Source: Rallus limicola
Lineage: Eukaryota; Chordata; Aves; Gruiformes; Rallidae
Reading direction: 5' to 3'
Length of the DNA stretch: 64,000 nucleotides
Assembly (NCBI GenBank): GCA_022605955.1
Contig: JAKCOZ010000011.1
Location: forward strand, 9,593,686 to 9,657,685
Part shown: piece by piece, positions 38,409 to 51,960 of the stretch
Position numbering within the stretch: the stretch's first letter is position 1
Layout of the letters: each line of letters opens with the position of its first letter
The notes under the pieces: generated by a model
Databases searched by the model: none
What the model saw: only the letters and a program-made list of their open reading frames with translations
Told to the model about the DNA's origin: nothing
Translations under genes and position numbers: made by a program

Positions 38409-38884
38409 ATAGAATCACAGAAGGGTTTGGGTTGGAAGGAACCTCAAAGATCATCTAGTTCCCACCCCCCTGCCCACGGCAGGGACACCCTCCACTAGCC
38501 CAGGGTGCCCAAACCCCCGGCCAACTTGGCCTTGAATAAGGTCTTCCTCAAGGCTTCTCTTCATCAGGCTGAACAAGCCCAACTCTCTCATCCTGTCTAT
38601 ATAGGAGAGGGGCTCCAGTCCCCTCATCACTCTCATGACCTCCTCTGGACTCACTCCAACATCTCTATGACTTTCTTGCATTGAGGACCTCAGAACTGGT
38701 TGCAGTACTCCAAGTGGAGAGTTTCCCTAGACTGGAGCAGAACTGGAGAATCACCTCCTTTAACCTGCTGGTCATACATCTTTTGATGCAGCCCAGGATA
38801 AGTTTGGCTTTCTGGTCTGCAAGCATGTATTGTTTGGTCATGTTTTGCTTTTCATTTACCAACAGCCACAAGTCCTTCTCTTAG
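38409..38884 (-). mobile_element. CR1 LINE, 5'-truncated, minus orientation
   Basis: The 3' tail is at 38409 (TAGAATCACAGAAGGGTTTGG, then AACCTCAAAGATCATCTAG). The plus strand then carries the reversed CR1 order CACGGCAGGGACACCCTCCA, CTTCATCAGGCTGAACAAGC, TGCAGTACTCCAAGTGGAG and ATGCAGCCCAGGATAAG. The minus strand encodes decayed ORF2 C-terminal pieces: [10 protein letters not shown] in one frame, and a KLILGCIKRCMTSRLKEVIL piece in another, so at least one frameshift separates them. The GGGCACCCTGGGCTAGT block of the tail resembles the copy at 48682-49158. Confidence 0.92.
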
Positions 38885-41800
38885 CTGCTATCTACCCACT
38901 ATACTCCAGTAGTGCAGGGAATTGTTATTTATTTATGGAGGTGGCAGGAGGAACGTAGCCTTAGATAATAAACAGACTTCTGAACTAGGATAGGTTTTTT
39001 TAGAGGTTATAGATATAGATGTTATCTGCCTTTTGTATCAGTCACTAGGTAGGATGATGATACATTTGGAGTGTTACACAGTTATTGAATAATAAATATA
39101 TACATATAAAAAGATATGAGCACAGTCTAGGAATGATCCAAATAGGGGAAGGTTGAAAAGCTAAATTGCAGTAGCTGTTGTGGGAACAATGATAATTTAG
39201 AAGGGATGAAATCCCTTTAGTTCTCATTGGTTATTCTGTGCCTGTGTGTCATTATATATAGAAAGACAGATTTACCCTGAAGACCTCCTTAAAAATATCT
39301 TAGAAAGAATATAATGCAGTAATAATGGAAAAGGGGAAAGCATTCCATACATAATGGCATAAGCATAATATATCTTAAACATTTATGGAAGGGAATATTT
39401 TTAATACATATATTATAAAAGTTCAAAAAGCCTTGAGCTAGGGGAAGGTCAATTGCATAAAGCTTTCTCAACATGTATTAAAATTGTAAAACTTACCCAG
39501 CTTTATTGTTGTTAGAAAACCAAGCTCTAGAAAACTCCCAAGACCTTTGTGAATATGAAAATATTTGCAGTTTGGCCAGCTGATATCTTTGAGAAAGTAA
39601 ACCAGTTATTTTAAATCTGTAGTGAGCGTACTTGTTCATGTCAGCCGAAATCCAACTGTCATTACAGACCCCAAAAGCAGAAAAAGCAGGACAGTCACAT
39701 CCAAACCTATACAAATCCACAGTCTCTGGACTGACCAACTTAGTTGTAGGAGTCTAACAAAATGCAACAACATAGATTTTATTGTAATTTCCTGTAATCA
39801 ATGGGAACTTTCCCTGCTGGACAAGTTTGGGTTGGGTGTTCTCAATTATGTGCTTAAAACAGTATTTTGGGTTTTGCTTATTTGAAATAAATTTTAATTT
39901 TTAAGAGAAAATAAATCAATACATAAACATATATGTAAGTATAAGTATATTTCACTAGTAGGAAAAAGTTGAAATTTTATTTTCAGTTTAACTCTGCTAG
40001 ATTATTTGACTGCTCTTCCCAAGAATTAAATTCGTGACACCTATGCTTGTATATGAACCTATTACATAGGATGGGATGAAATCAGCAGAATTCTGGAAGT
40101 TGTTTATTTGGGGTTTTTTCTATATCTTTTATGTGACATGGATCTATTTATTAGTCTCTATTGACTCATGAACTTCTTTTCTTCTGAGGAACATAGCACA
40201 TTGATGTTATACAACCACTTATCCATTATCAGACCTGGGAAAATTATTAACTGGAATATTAAGTAAATTTTTCATACTTGAACATATGTTAAGGAAGGTC
40301 AGTTCAGGTGTACTTCCTAAAGTACAACTAATCCCATCTCAGTTTAATAGACATGAATCTGCTTTTTATTGCCACTCCTAGGTGGAGGCAAAAGCAAGAC
40401 AGACCCTATGTTACAGAGGTGCAAATACACACTTACACAATGCAAATATGTACACAACAGACACCTCCATGAAACAAGAATAATGCAAATGGTCCAACCC
40501 TATTCCATCTTTTTGGCTGACTAGACTTAAAGTTCACTAGTGGAAGACATATTCTCTGTACTGCCTTAATTTGCAGCATACCACTTCATTTGAGGATCCC
40601 ATGGATTCTGGCTCAAATATGACTCCATTGAAACAACATGCCCAGATCCTGGGCCCCTTCATCCAGGTTCCTCTCTCACCTTGGCTCTTCTCAAAATTTG
40701 ATTTGCCCTTATTAGCTGGCTAGCACAGCTCAAAGTTTGCTCGCAGATCATGAACACAAATCTGTGTACGTTCAAACACAGAGGAAAGAGAGGTCACATT
40801 CACACAGAAACTATATAGGAATAGACTTCATCAAAGAGGCAGAACAGAGTGCAACAATCAGATGCAGGGCTTGAAGAGGCAAGCACTGGGCAACCTCTTG
40901 CTTACGTGTTCCCTCAATTTCCCTTCTCTTCCACTTTTGTTCCCCCTCCCCCCTTGATCTCTCACTTCCTCCACTCTTGTCCTCTGACAGATAAACAACC
41001 CAAAGGTCCCACTCTGCATCAATACTCAAATCTGGTATTTCTAACATTACTACCTGTGTCATCTTGGTCTTGCATGGTACAAATGATAGCTTATGTTAGC
41101 CCTGTTGGCCTTGCAAAGCTGGTCCCCAGAAGGTTCCCAAAGCTCCCCTTATCTGTGAAATATAACCATTTCTTACATATTTTACCCTTTATTATCTGTG
41201 AAGTTCATCCATCCCTCATGACAAAATCTTCAATATTTGAAACCTGTTTCATCCAGCAATTTTTAATGCCAGGTTCAGTAATTTCTTATATTTTGTTTAC
41301 TTTGTTGAAACTCAGGACAAGGCCTACTGATCTACAAGCATGCCTTAATAAAGCTTAAATTTGAGTTCTTATTGCCAAAAAATTGTTACCACAAATATTT
41401 TTTTTTCTCCCCTTTGATTTAATTTTTATATAAGGATTCTTCTTCTAATTAATTCAAATAATTGCAGTCCTGATTGTTTTCTCCAGATTGTTAGCATGTG
41501 TTATGTATGATTTCTAGAAAACCCATTCCTATAAGCCATGTTAAATCATTGAGCTTGTTTAAAATAGGACAGGGATGAGAGATAATAAATAACTTTTTTT
41601 TTGGTATAAATTTTCAGACAGTTGATTACTTGAAAAACACTTGCATTGATTCCCAAATTGCTTAGAACTCACCTACAATAAAATAGCCTATGTGTGCAGT
41701 CAAGCAGTTTTATTTTAAAATTTATTTTCATGCAACCAATCAACATGATTCACTTCCAGATGTTTTCTACTGCCTTCAAGATAGAAAAAGGCATAGTAAA

Positions 41801-44800
41801 TACATACATGTTTATTTTTTTCTTGGCCAACAAGTATCTTTGTTCATGCTGACTAATATGAGATACCAGTTCCCCCCAAGCGGGCCAGTGTTTACGGACT
41901 CAGGCTCTCCTAGTTAGTCATCATGCCAGAATCTGTGCTAAAGTAGATCAGTTTTTAATCATCTGAAACAGGAGACAGAAAATGCATCTTTAATACATCT
42001 TCTGTGATTCAGTGCAGACTGGTATTTTATCAGACAGGATGCAGCTCAGCATACACTCTCTTCTACATGCAGAAAGAACTGTGCATTAAATTGGGAAGAA
42101 CAACTGAATTTCACAGTGGGAAGAATGCATTAGATTAAAATGATGCATAATCATAGATGTACGATACTGTGCTTAGGCGCATAAAATGTTTCAAGAGAAC
42201 GAAGTGCTAGACACAGGTATTTAAAAAGCTGTTTATTTTCTTTATCATTTACAAACAGATGAACAGGGAATAAGAGACTGGCAATCTCCCTCAAATTAAT
42301 TTTCGGCTGAGGGGTCTCTTGTATTAAGCAGATAAGCAACTTGTATTGAATTACTATACGAAAAGTTAACTATCTAAAGAAGTCATGAATCTAAGGTTAT
42401 CTAGAAAACAAGAAAACAAAGGTATTTATGAAGTGAATAGTGATAAAAAAATGTGTAAATGCTATAAGCCAGATAAGTTAACCATCTAACATAAAGGACT
42501 GCAGAAGCCCTTTAATTGAACTCTAGAACACTGAAATGTGAAATTTTCCTTTCTCTTGTTTGGCAAAGCTTTCTCATTGTAAGATACCAAAGTATTCCCT
42601 TTATTGATGATTGCTATTCAACCTGCTTTACAGAAACACTTTCCACCCTTTAAATTTCACAAACTTTAACTTAGAAAAGGGGAGAAGTACTTAATTTTCC
42701 TGTTGAACTGTATAGAAAAATTAACCTCTGATTTTCAAAAGGTGGGCTTGGCTTAAAGAATCTTTTTTCAAGATCAAAAGTCTTCATGTGAAACTCCTCT
42801 ACCTGAGTGCTATCACATCTTCTCTAAGCACGGCTTTTACCTTTGTCTTCCCCAGATCTTTGCATAGAACATGTCTTATTCCTTTTTACCTTATATCCTT
42901 GTTGATCAGATTTATTTACACACAAGTGTATGATGAGATTGATGAAAATATCAAGAGACCTGAGGTGATGATGGTTGTAGATTAGATAGAGACTGTAGGT
43001 TGGAGCCCATATTCCTGAATGTTGGTAATATCCTCAAACACTGAGATTCCCTTTGCCTGACAGATGAACTGTTCTTAACCAGAAAGAGTATTTTCATCAG
43101 TTCAGATAAGGTAACTGTTTTGTTTTTAAAACTGGTTACCGTTCCCTTTCAATGGTTTTACTTTTTTAAAAGTCTCATGCATTTTTCTCCCGTGTCATCT
43201 TCTACAGAAGTTTTCTGTTTCATCACACAAGATTAGATATCTTTCTTTTCAGTGGCAATCATGGAAAGCAGGTAACTTTATCTGCATACCATGAAAATCT
43301 ACTGAGAGAAAATTTAAAGAATATTCTTAAAGCAAATAGTAGGATAAAGAGGTCTTTTACCCTGTCTGGGTATTTTACTGAGTCTGATTTTTCAAACTCT
43401 GAGTCTTTAATTCCCAGTCCTGCTGTAAACCACATGTCATGACCTTGCTAAGTGGGTGAAAATCATAGGGAGACAAATAGGAAAAAAGAACTGAAGAAAA
43501 AGGAAACAGCAATTACACTAGCAAGGACGATGATTTTTATTAGTTCAGTGGATAGTTTTGGTTTTATTTTTCTTACTTGAATGCAGTCTGATTGGTGTTT
43601 TCCCTAACAGTCACCAACAATTCAAATGTATCTGTTGAGTAATTTAATGATCTGATAATTGAAATCCATGAATCACCTACATCTTTCGTTTATTCCATCC
43701 CTGACTTTTCCAGTATTATTATTAAATCCTGAGATCTTTAATACAAATGTTTCAGTACTGTAATTTTTTTTAAATCTTCAAATTAATTTGGATATTGTAA
43801 AATAGTCGATATCTCACTATAATATTCACTCGCCACAAAAAACTAAGATCAGTAGGGCTGCAATGGGTCCAATTTTTCTGGTCTGAAACAAAGAACAATG
43901 TGAATAGTAGGACTGCTCCTAGCAAGTCTTTGTCAAACATGCACAATTAAACACAGATGTTATCCTAACAAAATGAATTCTCATAAATACCTCCAAGATG
44001 GTATTTTATAGTAATTATATTTCTAAAATGAAAGAGAAAATAGCATTTTGAGTAAAAGTATGGCTAAAAGTATAGAGGTTAATGTACACATAAGGTTATG
44101 TCCCCTAAAAAAGACATGATGCTCCTGCATAGAATGTTATGCTATTAAAATGAGAGCAAGAACTTCAGAATTGATGTTTTTAACATGGTTGTTACAGCAG
44201 ATATCACTGCATTAATTTGCACTTTGAGCTACTTGCTCATCTGCGTCCACAGTATCTGAAAGAGAGAGAGTAGCAATATTGCATCATTTGCTTTTCTATG
44301 CACTATTTCTGTTATGTTTGGTCTACAACTATTTCACAGCCCTGAATAAAATCAAGTAAAGTTCTAACAGGTAGCTTTTTCAAAAGTGTGAACTCTGCAT
44401 GTGAGGTGAAAGTGGCCAGAGAATTATTCGTCAGGATGTCACATTCTGGGGAGTGCTATAAAAAAACAAAAGCCAGTGCAGCTCCAAATTGGCTTAATCC
44501 AACCAATTTATTACAAAAAGATTCTGCAGACAGAGTCAAATGATGGTGAGTGAACTGAGATTAAAGTAAAGTAAAAAAATACATCTCTGTTTCTCTGGAT
44601 GACAGGAAATCTGAAGTACTAGAAAGGAACAAAAAAATAACAATATGTAGCTCTAATGTTACAGTTTTAGTTTAAAAATCTCAAAGTACTTAAAAAAATT
44701 AGTTAGTATTAGTGTCTTCCAAAACTAAATTTTGGGAAGAGAGATACAGTGAGATGATGTAAATTGTTTGAAACTGCGCACTAGACTTCAGGAGAACCAG

Positions 44801-45892
44801 ATGGGAATGTCCGTCATCTTCTCTGTCTTCACCTGCAGCTTTCATCACTAATTACCAAGTATCAGGTTGAAGGCTGAGATGGAAAATAATGCCTTATTGT
44901 TTCATTTTTGTTTGCTCAAAGAAGTTGTTTCGAGTTTGCTGCTTTGGCTGTTTTCAATGCTCCTTTTCTTCAGACAAAAGGATTAGCCTTTGTTTGAAAG
45001 TTCTTTCCAAGTCTATGAGAAAGTAAATAAATGAATGGATCACAACATTACGTTTCATTATTCCTTGCCCTTTACTAGAAACAAAAAGTCTCATAAATAA
45101 GTTACAGAGTGCAATCCTCATCAACACAGCCTCTAGTACTTCTCATTTGGAGTCTTACTCATCAAAGGGCACTCTACAATGGTTCCAGGGCTGAGGTAAT
45201 GGTCCAGGGGAGAAGAGATTTTCTTCACACACCCAGACAATAAAATTGTTCTCTAGCTTCTGATTCAGTGAGAAAAATACATTAAGTTATACAGTTATTT
45301 TCATACTCTGAAAATCTGTGATAAGAAATCTGATCTTGACAGGTGATAGCTTTTATTCCTGTGGCTGAATAAGATATTTGTGAAGATAGCAAATGTTGAT
45401 TTGTACATATTTTCCATGTATGCATCAGAATAGAATAAAACAGAATAACAGGTTTTTATCAGATGTAAATCAGTGTAACTACACCAATATACAACAACTT
45501 TCCATAAAGTTATTCAAAGCAGAGCTGTTAGAAAATATCTTTCTCCCCATAAATTTCTGTATGCATACATACATAGATATTTATATATAAACTAGTTATT
45601 TATTTCCATTTAGCACAAACTGACATTTTTACTTTTTGAAAGCTTTATGGTGGCAATTATATCCAACTGCTACTTGAAATATTTCAGGTGAGACAATCCC
45701 TGTGTATTCATGAAAAGTGCATGGTTTTGTACTGCTTATTGCTCTGATGATCATTATCCCATCACTTTGTAGTTTAGCAAGTACTGATTGACACGCAGAT
45801 GTGGAGGCCATGGCTTGAGTCTTTTGGCACCACTGATGCACAGTATTTCACTTCCACATTTCAACGGAATATTTGAACCTGGACAAATTGTA
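38885..45892. other. About 7 kb of unique AT-rich sequence
   Basis: No gene or dispersed repeat is recognised. It holds the longest open frame of the window (40849-41358, 169 codons, +), treated separately. Other frames are under 90 codons and look random. Confidence 0.5.
40849..41358 (+). other. Longest open frame (169 codons), probably not a gene
   Basis: The predicted peptide is rich in Pro, Ser, Leu and Phe (a PPPPLISHFLHSCPLTDKQP stretch near residue 37) and carries no domain, signal sequence or repeat that I recognise. An AATAAA lies right at its end (41347-41352). The first 130 bp are pyrimidine-rich and poor in TA, which lowers stop-codon density and can explain the length. There is no evidence of splice sites or a partner exon. 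It is recorded because it is the longest frame in the window; a non-coding reading is preferred. Confidence 0.12.
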
Positions 45893-46016
45893 TTTCCTTT
45901 CCTTTCCTTTCCTTTCCTTTCCTTTCCTTTCCTTTCCTTTCCTTTCCTTTCCTTTCCTTTCCCTTTCCCTTTCCCTTTCCCTTTCCCTTTCCCTTTCCCT
46001 TTCCCTTTCCCTTTCC
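45893..46016. repeat. Composite pyrimidine satellite, (TTTCC)n then (TTTCCC)n
   Basis: About 13 pentamer units TTTCC run from 45893 to about 45957. They switch at a single point to about nine and a half hexamer units TTTCCC, to 46016. All 124 bp are pyrimidine on the plus strand, so a triplex (H-DNA) structure is possible. The open frame across it (45788-46072) encodes only FPFLS / FPFP repeats and is not a gene. Confidence 0.97.
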
Positions 46017-48113
46017 AAGATTTAAGTTTTCATACAAATTGCAGGAGAGGTTTCAATCAGATCCTGCAGTAATCTTCCATGGTATCCCCATGAGAATAGT
46101 GCATACTATTAAAATACGATGGCTTGATAGTCAAGCCACACTGGGAAATTGGCTTGAATTCTCTTTTTCCCATACATCAAAAAATCTAAGTTGAAACATG
46201 AATTGTCTGGATTGTATTACAGACTGGGAGACTGCTTTCTCAACTTTACTGAGGACTTTAAGACCAAAATTATCAACTAATTGTACTTCATCAGGTAGAA
46301 TCCTTCAGTTTTATCACAGAATAGAAATAAACCCTGTGCTATTCACATTGACTGTTGTTATCTACTTAACTCTACATTTACAATTCACATTAAGTGGCAG
46401 TGTTTGTATTGTACTTCATTCTCAAAACCTGTCACACTTTGCTGATGGCCTTATGTATAGTTCTTAATTATTGTTCTAAAAAAATCCTTATGGTTTCAAT
46501 AATTTTCTCTGTGAGGCATTAAAGAAATGTCTTGGTTCATTCTCAAGTAAGAAGTGAGTCACTTGAATTTACAGCCTACTTTCTGAATGCAGCTCTATTA
46601 ATTTGGGCATTGAGTCAGACAGACCAAGATGGATGGTCACTGTTAGTATCTTCTACAGTCCCACAGAGAGATGCTCTCTGCAGTGTGATCCAGGTCCTAG
46701 ATGGACTCAATTGATCTCTTTTATAACTCATCTTTTTTCCTGGACTATAAGGGGAATCTGTGCTAATGGATATCTAATGGGTTGAATATCAATTGAGTAT
46801 CAAAATACGAGGAACAATGAGCCAAGATCTTTGCTTCTATTCTGTGTTTTTAACAAATATTTAATCTCTGGAAGAGGGAGAATGCCTGCTAAGCTAGTAG
46901 TGATTACAAATGTATATGGAACTTCTGAGATCCATCTTCGTCTCTAATGACGAGGTGACCCTGCTGCTTTACTTACAATGGTAACTTGTAAAACTGTTCT
47001 ACATTGCTATGTGGAGCATCTCCCCACAGCAAGCTATCCACTTTGTATTGTGTAAGTTCTTTTTATTTTCTTGTTGAATGTAGCTTTAGCAACTAGATTT
47101 CAAAGTTTAAGGGTACACACTGCATTATGCAACCCACTGTAGTCTGCTTTTCTTTCCTAGGGCATTCATCAATTTAGTTGCAGAATTCCACTCTGGCTGC
47201 TCAGTTAAAACTTGTTCTTCATGTTGTGGTGTTACCAGTTTTAGTCTTCTTACTCCCTTGGGCTGATGATTTGCATATGGTTGACAGTTTATTTATGTGT
47301 TACTTGTGTGGTTTTTTTTTTATATAGTGTTAGGGCTCAAATCTGTTTTGAGGAATTTGTACACAAGCAGAATTAGTTAGCATCCAACTCTGAATCTAAT
47401 AATTAGAGATGAATGAGTACACAAGTACCCATGCTCACCTCAGGCTTTCTGAACCAGCAGAATAATTAACCAAGCACCTCAGGCATGCTTGCCTTAAGAA
47501 GAAGAGATCTCCAGAAACATAACGCTACAGTTATGTGAGGCATCAAGGATGTTTTCCTTAGCTGAAAAACATATGAATATATTCCCTCTTCAGTTTGACT
47601 GACACTTGGTTTCTATCTAATTGCTTCTTTTCCTCTTAGATCTTAATCATTTGCATCACACTTTACAGAGAAAAAAGATCAAAGATCAGAGGGCAAGAAG
47701 ATATGAAATAGGTTTCTTAGCTGACCCATTGTCATGTATAAAGATGAACATAAATTTTGAGGCCTATGGGGGTTTGTCTCTCCCTTAGCAGTAGAAATGC
47801 TGGGACAGTGATAAGACAAGGGGTTATGGGTTTTAACTGTTTCATGAATAAACACAGTCTTCTCTCAGCAGAGCAGCTTTTGCAAGCACTATACTGTCAG
47901 AAGGAACCCAATAGATTACTTAAGAATTGCTCTTTATCAATCTCTTTTTATATCAGGACAGAGAGAAAAAGAGAAATATGAGAAAGAAACTGAAAAAATA
48001 GAAAAGGAATTTCCTCCATCGTATTTCTGGAGTGGCATAGTCTAATTTCATTTAGAATTTTAGAGAAAAATCTTGAATTCTTGTGTGCTTATTCACTTCA
48101 GGTTTACTGTACA
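46017..48113. other. Unique sequence
   Basis: No gene or dispersed repeat is recognised. Two overlapping 60-codon frames near 46532-46785 have no known family. Confidence 0.5.
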
Positions 48114-48175
48114 CGTATGTATATGTATATATATGTGTGTGTGATGTATATGTGTCTGTGTATGTCTATACATAT
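48114..48175. repeat. Imperfect TA/TG dinucleotide repeat
   Basis: Alternating GTAT, TATA and GTGT units interrupted by single bases, about 62 bp. Confidence 0.9.
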
Positions 48176-48681
48176 TTGTTCAGAGATCATTGGTTTTAAT
48201 CATAAAAAGACTTTTATGGATTCAATCCATGACTACTGAACAACACGGATGACACAAATTGTTGCTTGATATGTCCAGCCTCTTTCTTATAAATCCCACC
48301 AGATGTTATGATATATAAGGGTGTCAGATCAGAGTTTGAAAGCATTCTAAAAGAAAAATTATATTTCAGAAATTATTCCTAAATGTATGTAGAGAAAATT
48401 ATTTTGCTTTATATATTCATTTTTTGTTCATAACTTTAGTAGCATGTGCAGAGGATGTTAGAAATGGAAAAAAGTGAAAAACCCAAAAAATGTTATCACA
48501 GCCATATGAAACAGCTTCTCTATCAGAAGCAGTTGAATAGTCTAGGTGTAATCACCCTGAAAAAGAGATTATTTGGGGGAATATATGATGGGGGAATTTC
48601 TAAAAGATTAGCAGTATGAGAGAATGGTAGGAAATAATTTCTCACTATCTTTTCCAGTTAAGAAAACCAAATTAAGCTACA
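48176..48681. other. Unique AT-rich sequence
   Basis: No gene or repeat is recognised. Confidence 0.5.
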
Positions 48682-49158
48682 GGAGGATGTTGGAGAGAGT
48701 ATAGAGGAGGCTTCTGAAGGTAATCAGATCCCCTCTCCTGTGAAGACTGGCTGAGAGGGTTGGGTTTGTTCAGAGAAGAGAAGGCTCCAGAGAGACCTTA
48801 TAGCAGCCTTCCAGTACCTGAAGGGGATCTACAGGTAAGATGGAGAGGGACTATTTGTTTACAAGGGCATGGCGTGATAGGAGAAGGGGTAATTAATTAA
48901 AACTAAAAGAAGGCAGATTTAGATTAGATATAAGGAAGAAATTCTTCCGTATGAAGGTGGTGAGGCCTTGGCACAGGTTGCCCAGAGAAGCTGTGGATGC
49001 CTCTGGATCCCTGGCAGGGTTCAAGGACAGGTTGGCTGAGGCTTTGGGCACCCTGGGCTAGTGAAACCTAGGCAAGGCTTTGGTCAACCTGGCAGGGGGT
49101 TTGGAACTAAATGACATTTAAGACCTCTTCCAACCCAAACCATTCTATGATTCTATGA
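48682..49158 (+). mobile_element. CR1 LINE, 5'-truncated, plus orientation
   Basis: Runs from the end of ORF2 (AGAGGAGGCTTCTGAAGGTA, then GAAGACTGGCTGAGAGGGTT) through GAAGAGAAGGCTCCAGAGAG, AGCAGCCTTCCAGTACCTGA and TTGCCCAGAGAAGCTGTGGA to an intact tail CCATTCTATGATTCTATGA ending at 49158. It is the best-preserved CR1 3' end in the window. Its tail carries GGGCACCCTGGGCTAGTG, as does the minus-strand copy at 38409. Confidence 0.95.
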
Positions 49159-49224
49159 GATGACAAAGCCATTTAAAAACATTTCTTTGTGCAACATCCT
49201 GTAGAAACAAAAACACTTTTACCA
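49159..49224. other. Spacer between two CR1 fragments
   Basis: Sixty-odd bases of A-rich unique sequence separate the intact tail of one CR1 from an older CR1 fragment. Confidence 0.5.
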
Positions 49225-49405
49225 TGAGAGAGATCAAACAGTGGAACAGATTTCCCAGAGAAGACGTGAAGTCTCTATTTTTGCAGATATTCAAAATTCA
49301 ACAAGGCATACTTCTGTGCAACGTCCTTTAGGCGACCCTGTATTAATCAGGGAGTTTGGACTGTGCGATCTATCTCCAGAGGTCCCTTCCCACCATCCTT
49401 TTTGT
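49225..49405 (+). mobile_element. Older CR1 3'-end fragment, plus orientation
   Basis: GTGGAACAGATTTCCCAGAG, AGTCTCTATTTTTGCAGATA, AATCAGGGAGTTTGGACTG and CTCCAGAGGTCCCTTCCCACC follow the CR1 subfamily whose end reads 'ttggactagatgatctccagaggtcccttccaacc'. The terminal ATTCTATGA repeats are gone. The new CR1 ends 66 bp upstream in the same orientation, so either the younger copy inserted beside the older one or both decayed in place. Confidence 0.85.
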
Positions 49406-51960
49406 GAGTATGAAAATATGTGTGGAAAAGTGTGTAATTTCAAGCCAAATCTGCTTTCTGGGGTTTCCTTCTTCTTGGTTTCATGACTTAATACAGCATT
49501 TTTAATCTTCTTGCTGTCGGTGATAGACTGCAGCGTGTTTATGTGCATACAAGACACGAAAGATCTGCCTGATTATGAAAATTCACAACTTAAAGATAAA
49601 TATGCTGTCATTATTTCACATCTCATATTTGTGTTTGTAGGAAAGGTAGACCAGACACATTGTGAAGCTTGAACAATCACAGATGTACAATATTTGAAGG
49701 AAACCCAACTTTAACAGTCTGGCTATCCTATCCAGCATAACCTTATATTTAGTAGCGGCCTTCTCAGTAAATTCAATGAACTCTTGGTTGGAACTATTTT
49801 CTGAAGATGCCTATACATATTTATTGTAACCATCTTCAGACTGCAGGACATTTATTTAACAGATTTGTTAGAAGAAATAATATAATGTTTATGTATCATA
49901 ATTAACGGGAGACAAATAACAAATATAGAGTGAGGAAAGGCCTCACTTCTCAACCATATATGTGAGGATATACATGGGAATTGTCACATTGGAAAATCAC
50001 TCCACAGGTGAGGCAAATGTTGTGAAATTTTTCTCAAAATAAGTTTGAGCAGAGTTCCTGTAAACTGGGTTCACTTTTGCTATCTAAATCCTCTAGCAAA
50101 TATTAATACTTAGGTATGCCCTTATGATGCCTGGGTTAAAAATGTCCCAGAGACAAAAATAAATCAACTGAGGAAATTCAGGTATAATCTTTTGGGTTCA
50201 TAATTATGGAATTCCTTTCCCCACTCTTAGTAAGCCACACATTCTGTAATGTAAGCCCAATTAAAACAAATGTTAACAACAGGATGACAGAAGGTTCTGA
50301 AGCAGATAGCCTCAGGAGAATTTGGACCTGTTCAGAAGCTGTCCAGATATCCTCAGAAACCTTCCTTTGTGTACCTGCTCAGACCCTGGCATTTCCACAC
50401 TGATGGCTGCTACCCAAGAAGAGTAAAATCTTTGTAACTCTTGGTTTAAAGTTTCGTTGACAGCTGATTCTGTCTTTTAGATGACTGAAACATATGTGTG
50501 AGTCAACATTAGATATTTAGGACCAGATTTGCAGCTGAAATAAATTGGCATAGTTCCATTGACCACTATTGAATATACCTGAAATTGTACAGGCAAGTGA
50601 TAGGCAGAGGAGTAATGAAGATACACAAAAATGGCATTATGGCACTTACAGTTGAATATCAAGAGGGTATTCACTGTAATAAATCAGTTTGTAAATAACT
50701 TTCATTGCTAATTGTTCTTGTCTTTGAAGCTATTTGTAATGCAATATTTTATTTAATTGTTTAATAAATTATTTTTTAATAAATTATTTTAAAATAAACA
50801 AAGCTTTTAAAACAAACAGCCTATGAACTCCTTAAAAATATTAATTTTGGTTTTATTTAAATGAAAGAAAATGAAGACTCATCACTACATAATAATAGTA
50901 ATAAAACCAGTGGCTAACACATGGCAATCAGTACAAGGCAAGTGGCATAGAGGAAGCTACACAGTACAGCCTGTGTTGTCTATGAACTATGCTGTATACA
51001 CCAAGCATCTCCTACTACTCTGAGAGAAGATAGTCAGCTCATCCATTCCGAAAAGGTAAGCAAGGAGATTTCATCTCTTCCCTATTGTGCAATGATTCCA
51101 GAATGTTTTCATCAACATATGGTTCTTTCTGGTCAGAAAATATAATATTCATGTTACAGTGCTCCCTGGTGTTTTAGTCATCTAGAATGGGTCTGAATGG
51201 GTTTACTGCAGCCTGTAGATGATTGCTTGCAATTTTAAAGATTCTGGGATAACACCATACTGTGGCCAAAGCCAGGTGCTTTTATAGTCATCCTCCTTAC
51301 TCTAATACTGAACACATTCAGAGAAAGGAAAACTACATCACACCACCAGAAGTTTTGTGTCAGGCAATTGCAGCCCACAATCCATACACAAGGGGATTTG
51401 CCAGATATACATTCCAACAATCATCAGTCAAAGGTCTTGCAGAGAAGACCTATTCATACAACCACTGAGAAATATAATTTTCAAACTACCATTAAATAAC
51501 ATTATTTGGGGGTATTTTTCTTAAAGTAAGTGAAGGAAAATGTAGGTCATCCTGGATTAAGAAATCACTCTTTTGAAGTTCTAATCCCCTCTCTAGCACT
51601 ACTCTCAACAAAAATTTAGTTTGGACTTTAGGAGCAGTATGATATCTTTTTAAATGATGAATGAATAATGAGAAATGATCCTGATCACCAAGAAAGTAAT
51701 TTCAGCAAATCATATCAATTACTGTAAGAGATTATTTTAGCTTTCTACAACACAGCACTCTGTAGGATTCAGCATGCTTTTGTAAGTCACCTTCTGTACA
51801 ACGACTGAGCCTAACAAACGATAATAAGAGCATGATACATACGCTCCATATGTGTATAATTTAATGAAAGGGTATTCATTAATTTCAACACTTCCCTCAC
51901 AAAACAGTAGAGTTTCTGGTGAGAGTATAAGAGAATAGCTAGGTTTTTTCTTCTTCTATA
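49406..51960. other. Unique AT-rich sequence
   Basis: Holds an AT-only duplication (TTTAATAAATTATTT twice, 50759-50790). No gene or dispersed repeat is recognised. Confidence 0.5.

Noticed and set aside
45788..46072. 94-codon frame with FPFLS/FPFP repeats
   Set aside because: It is only the translation of the TTTCC/TTTCCC satellite.
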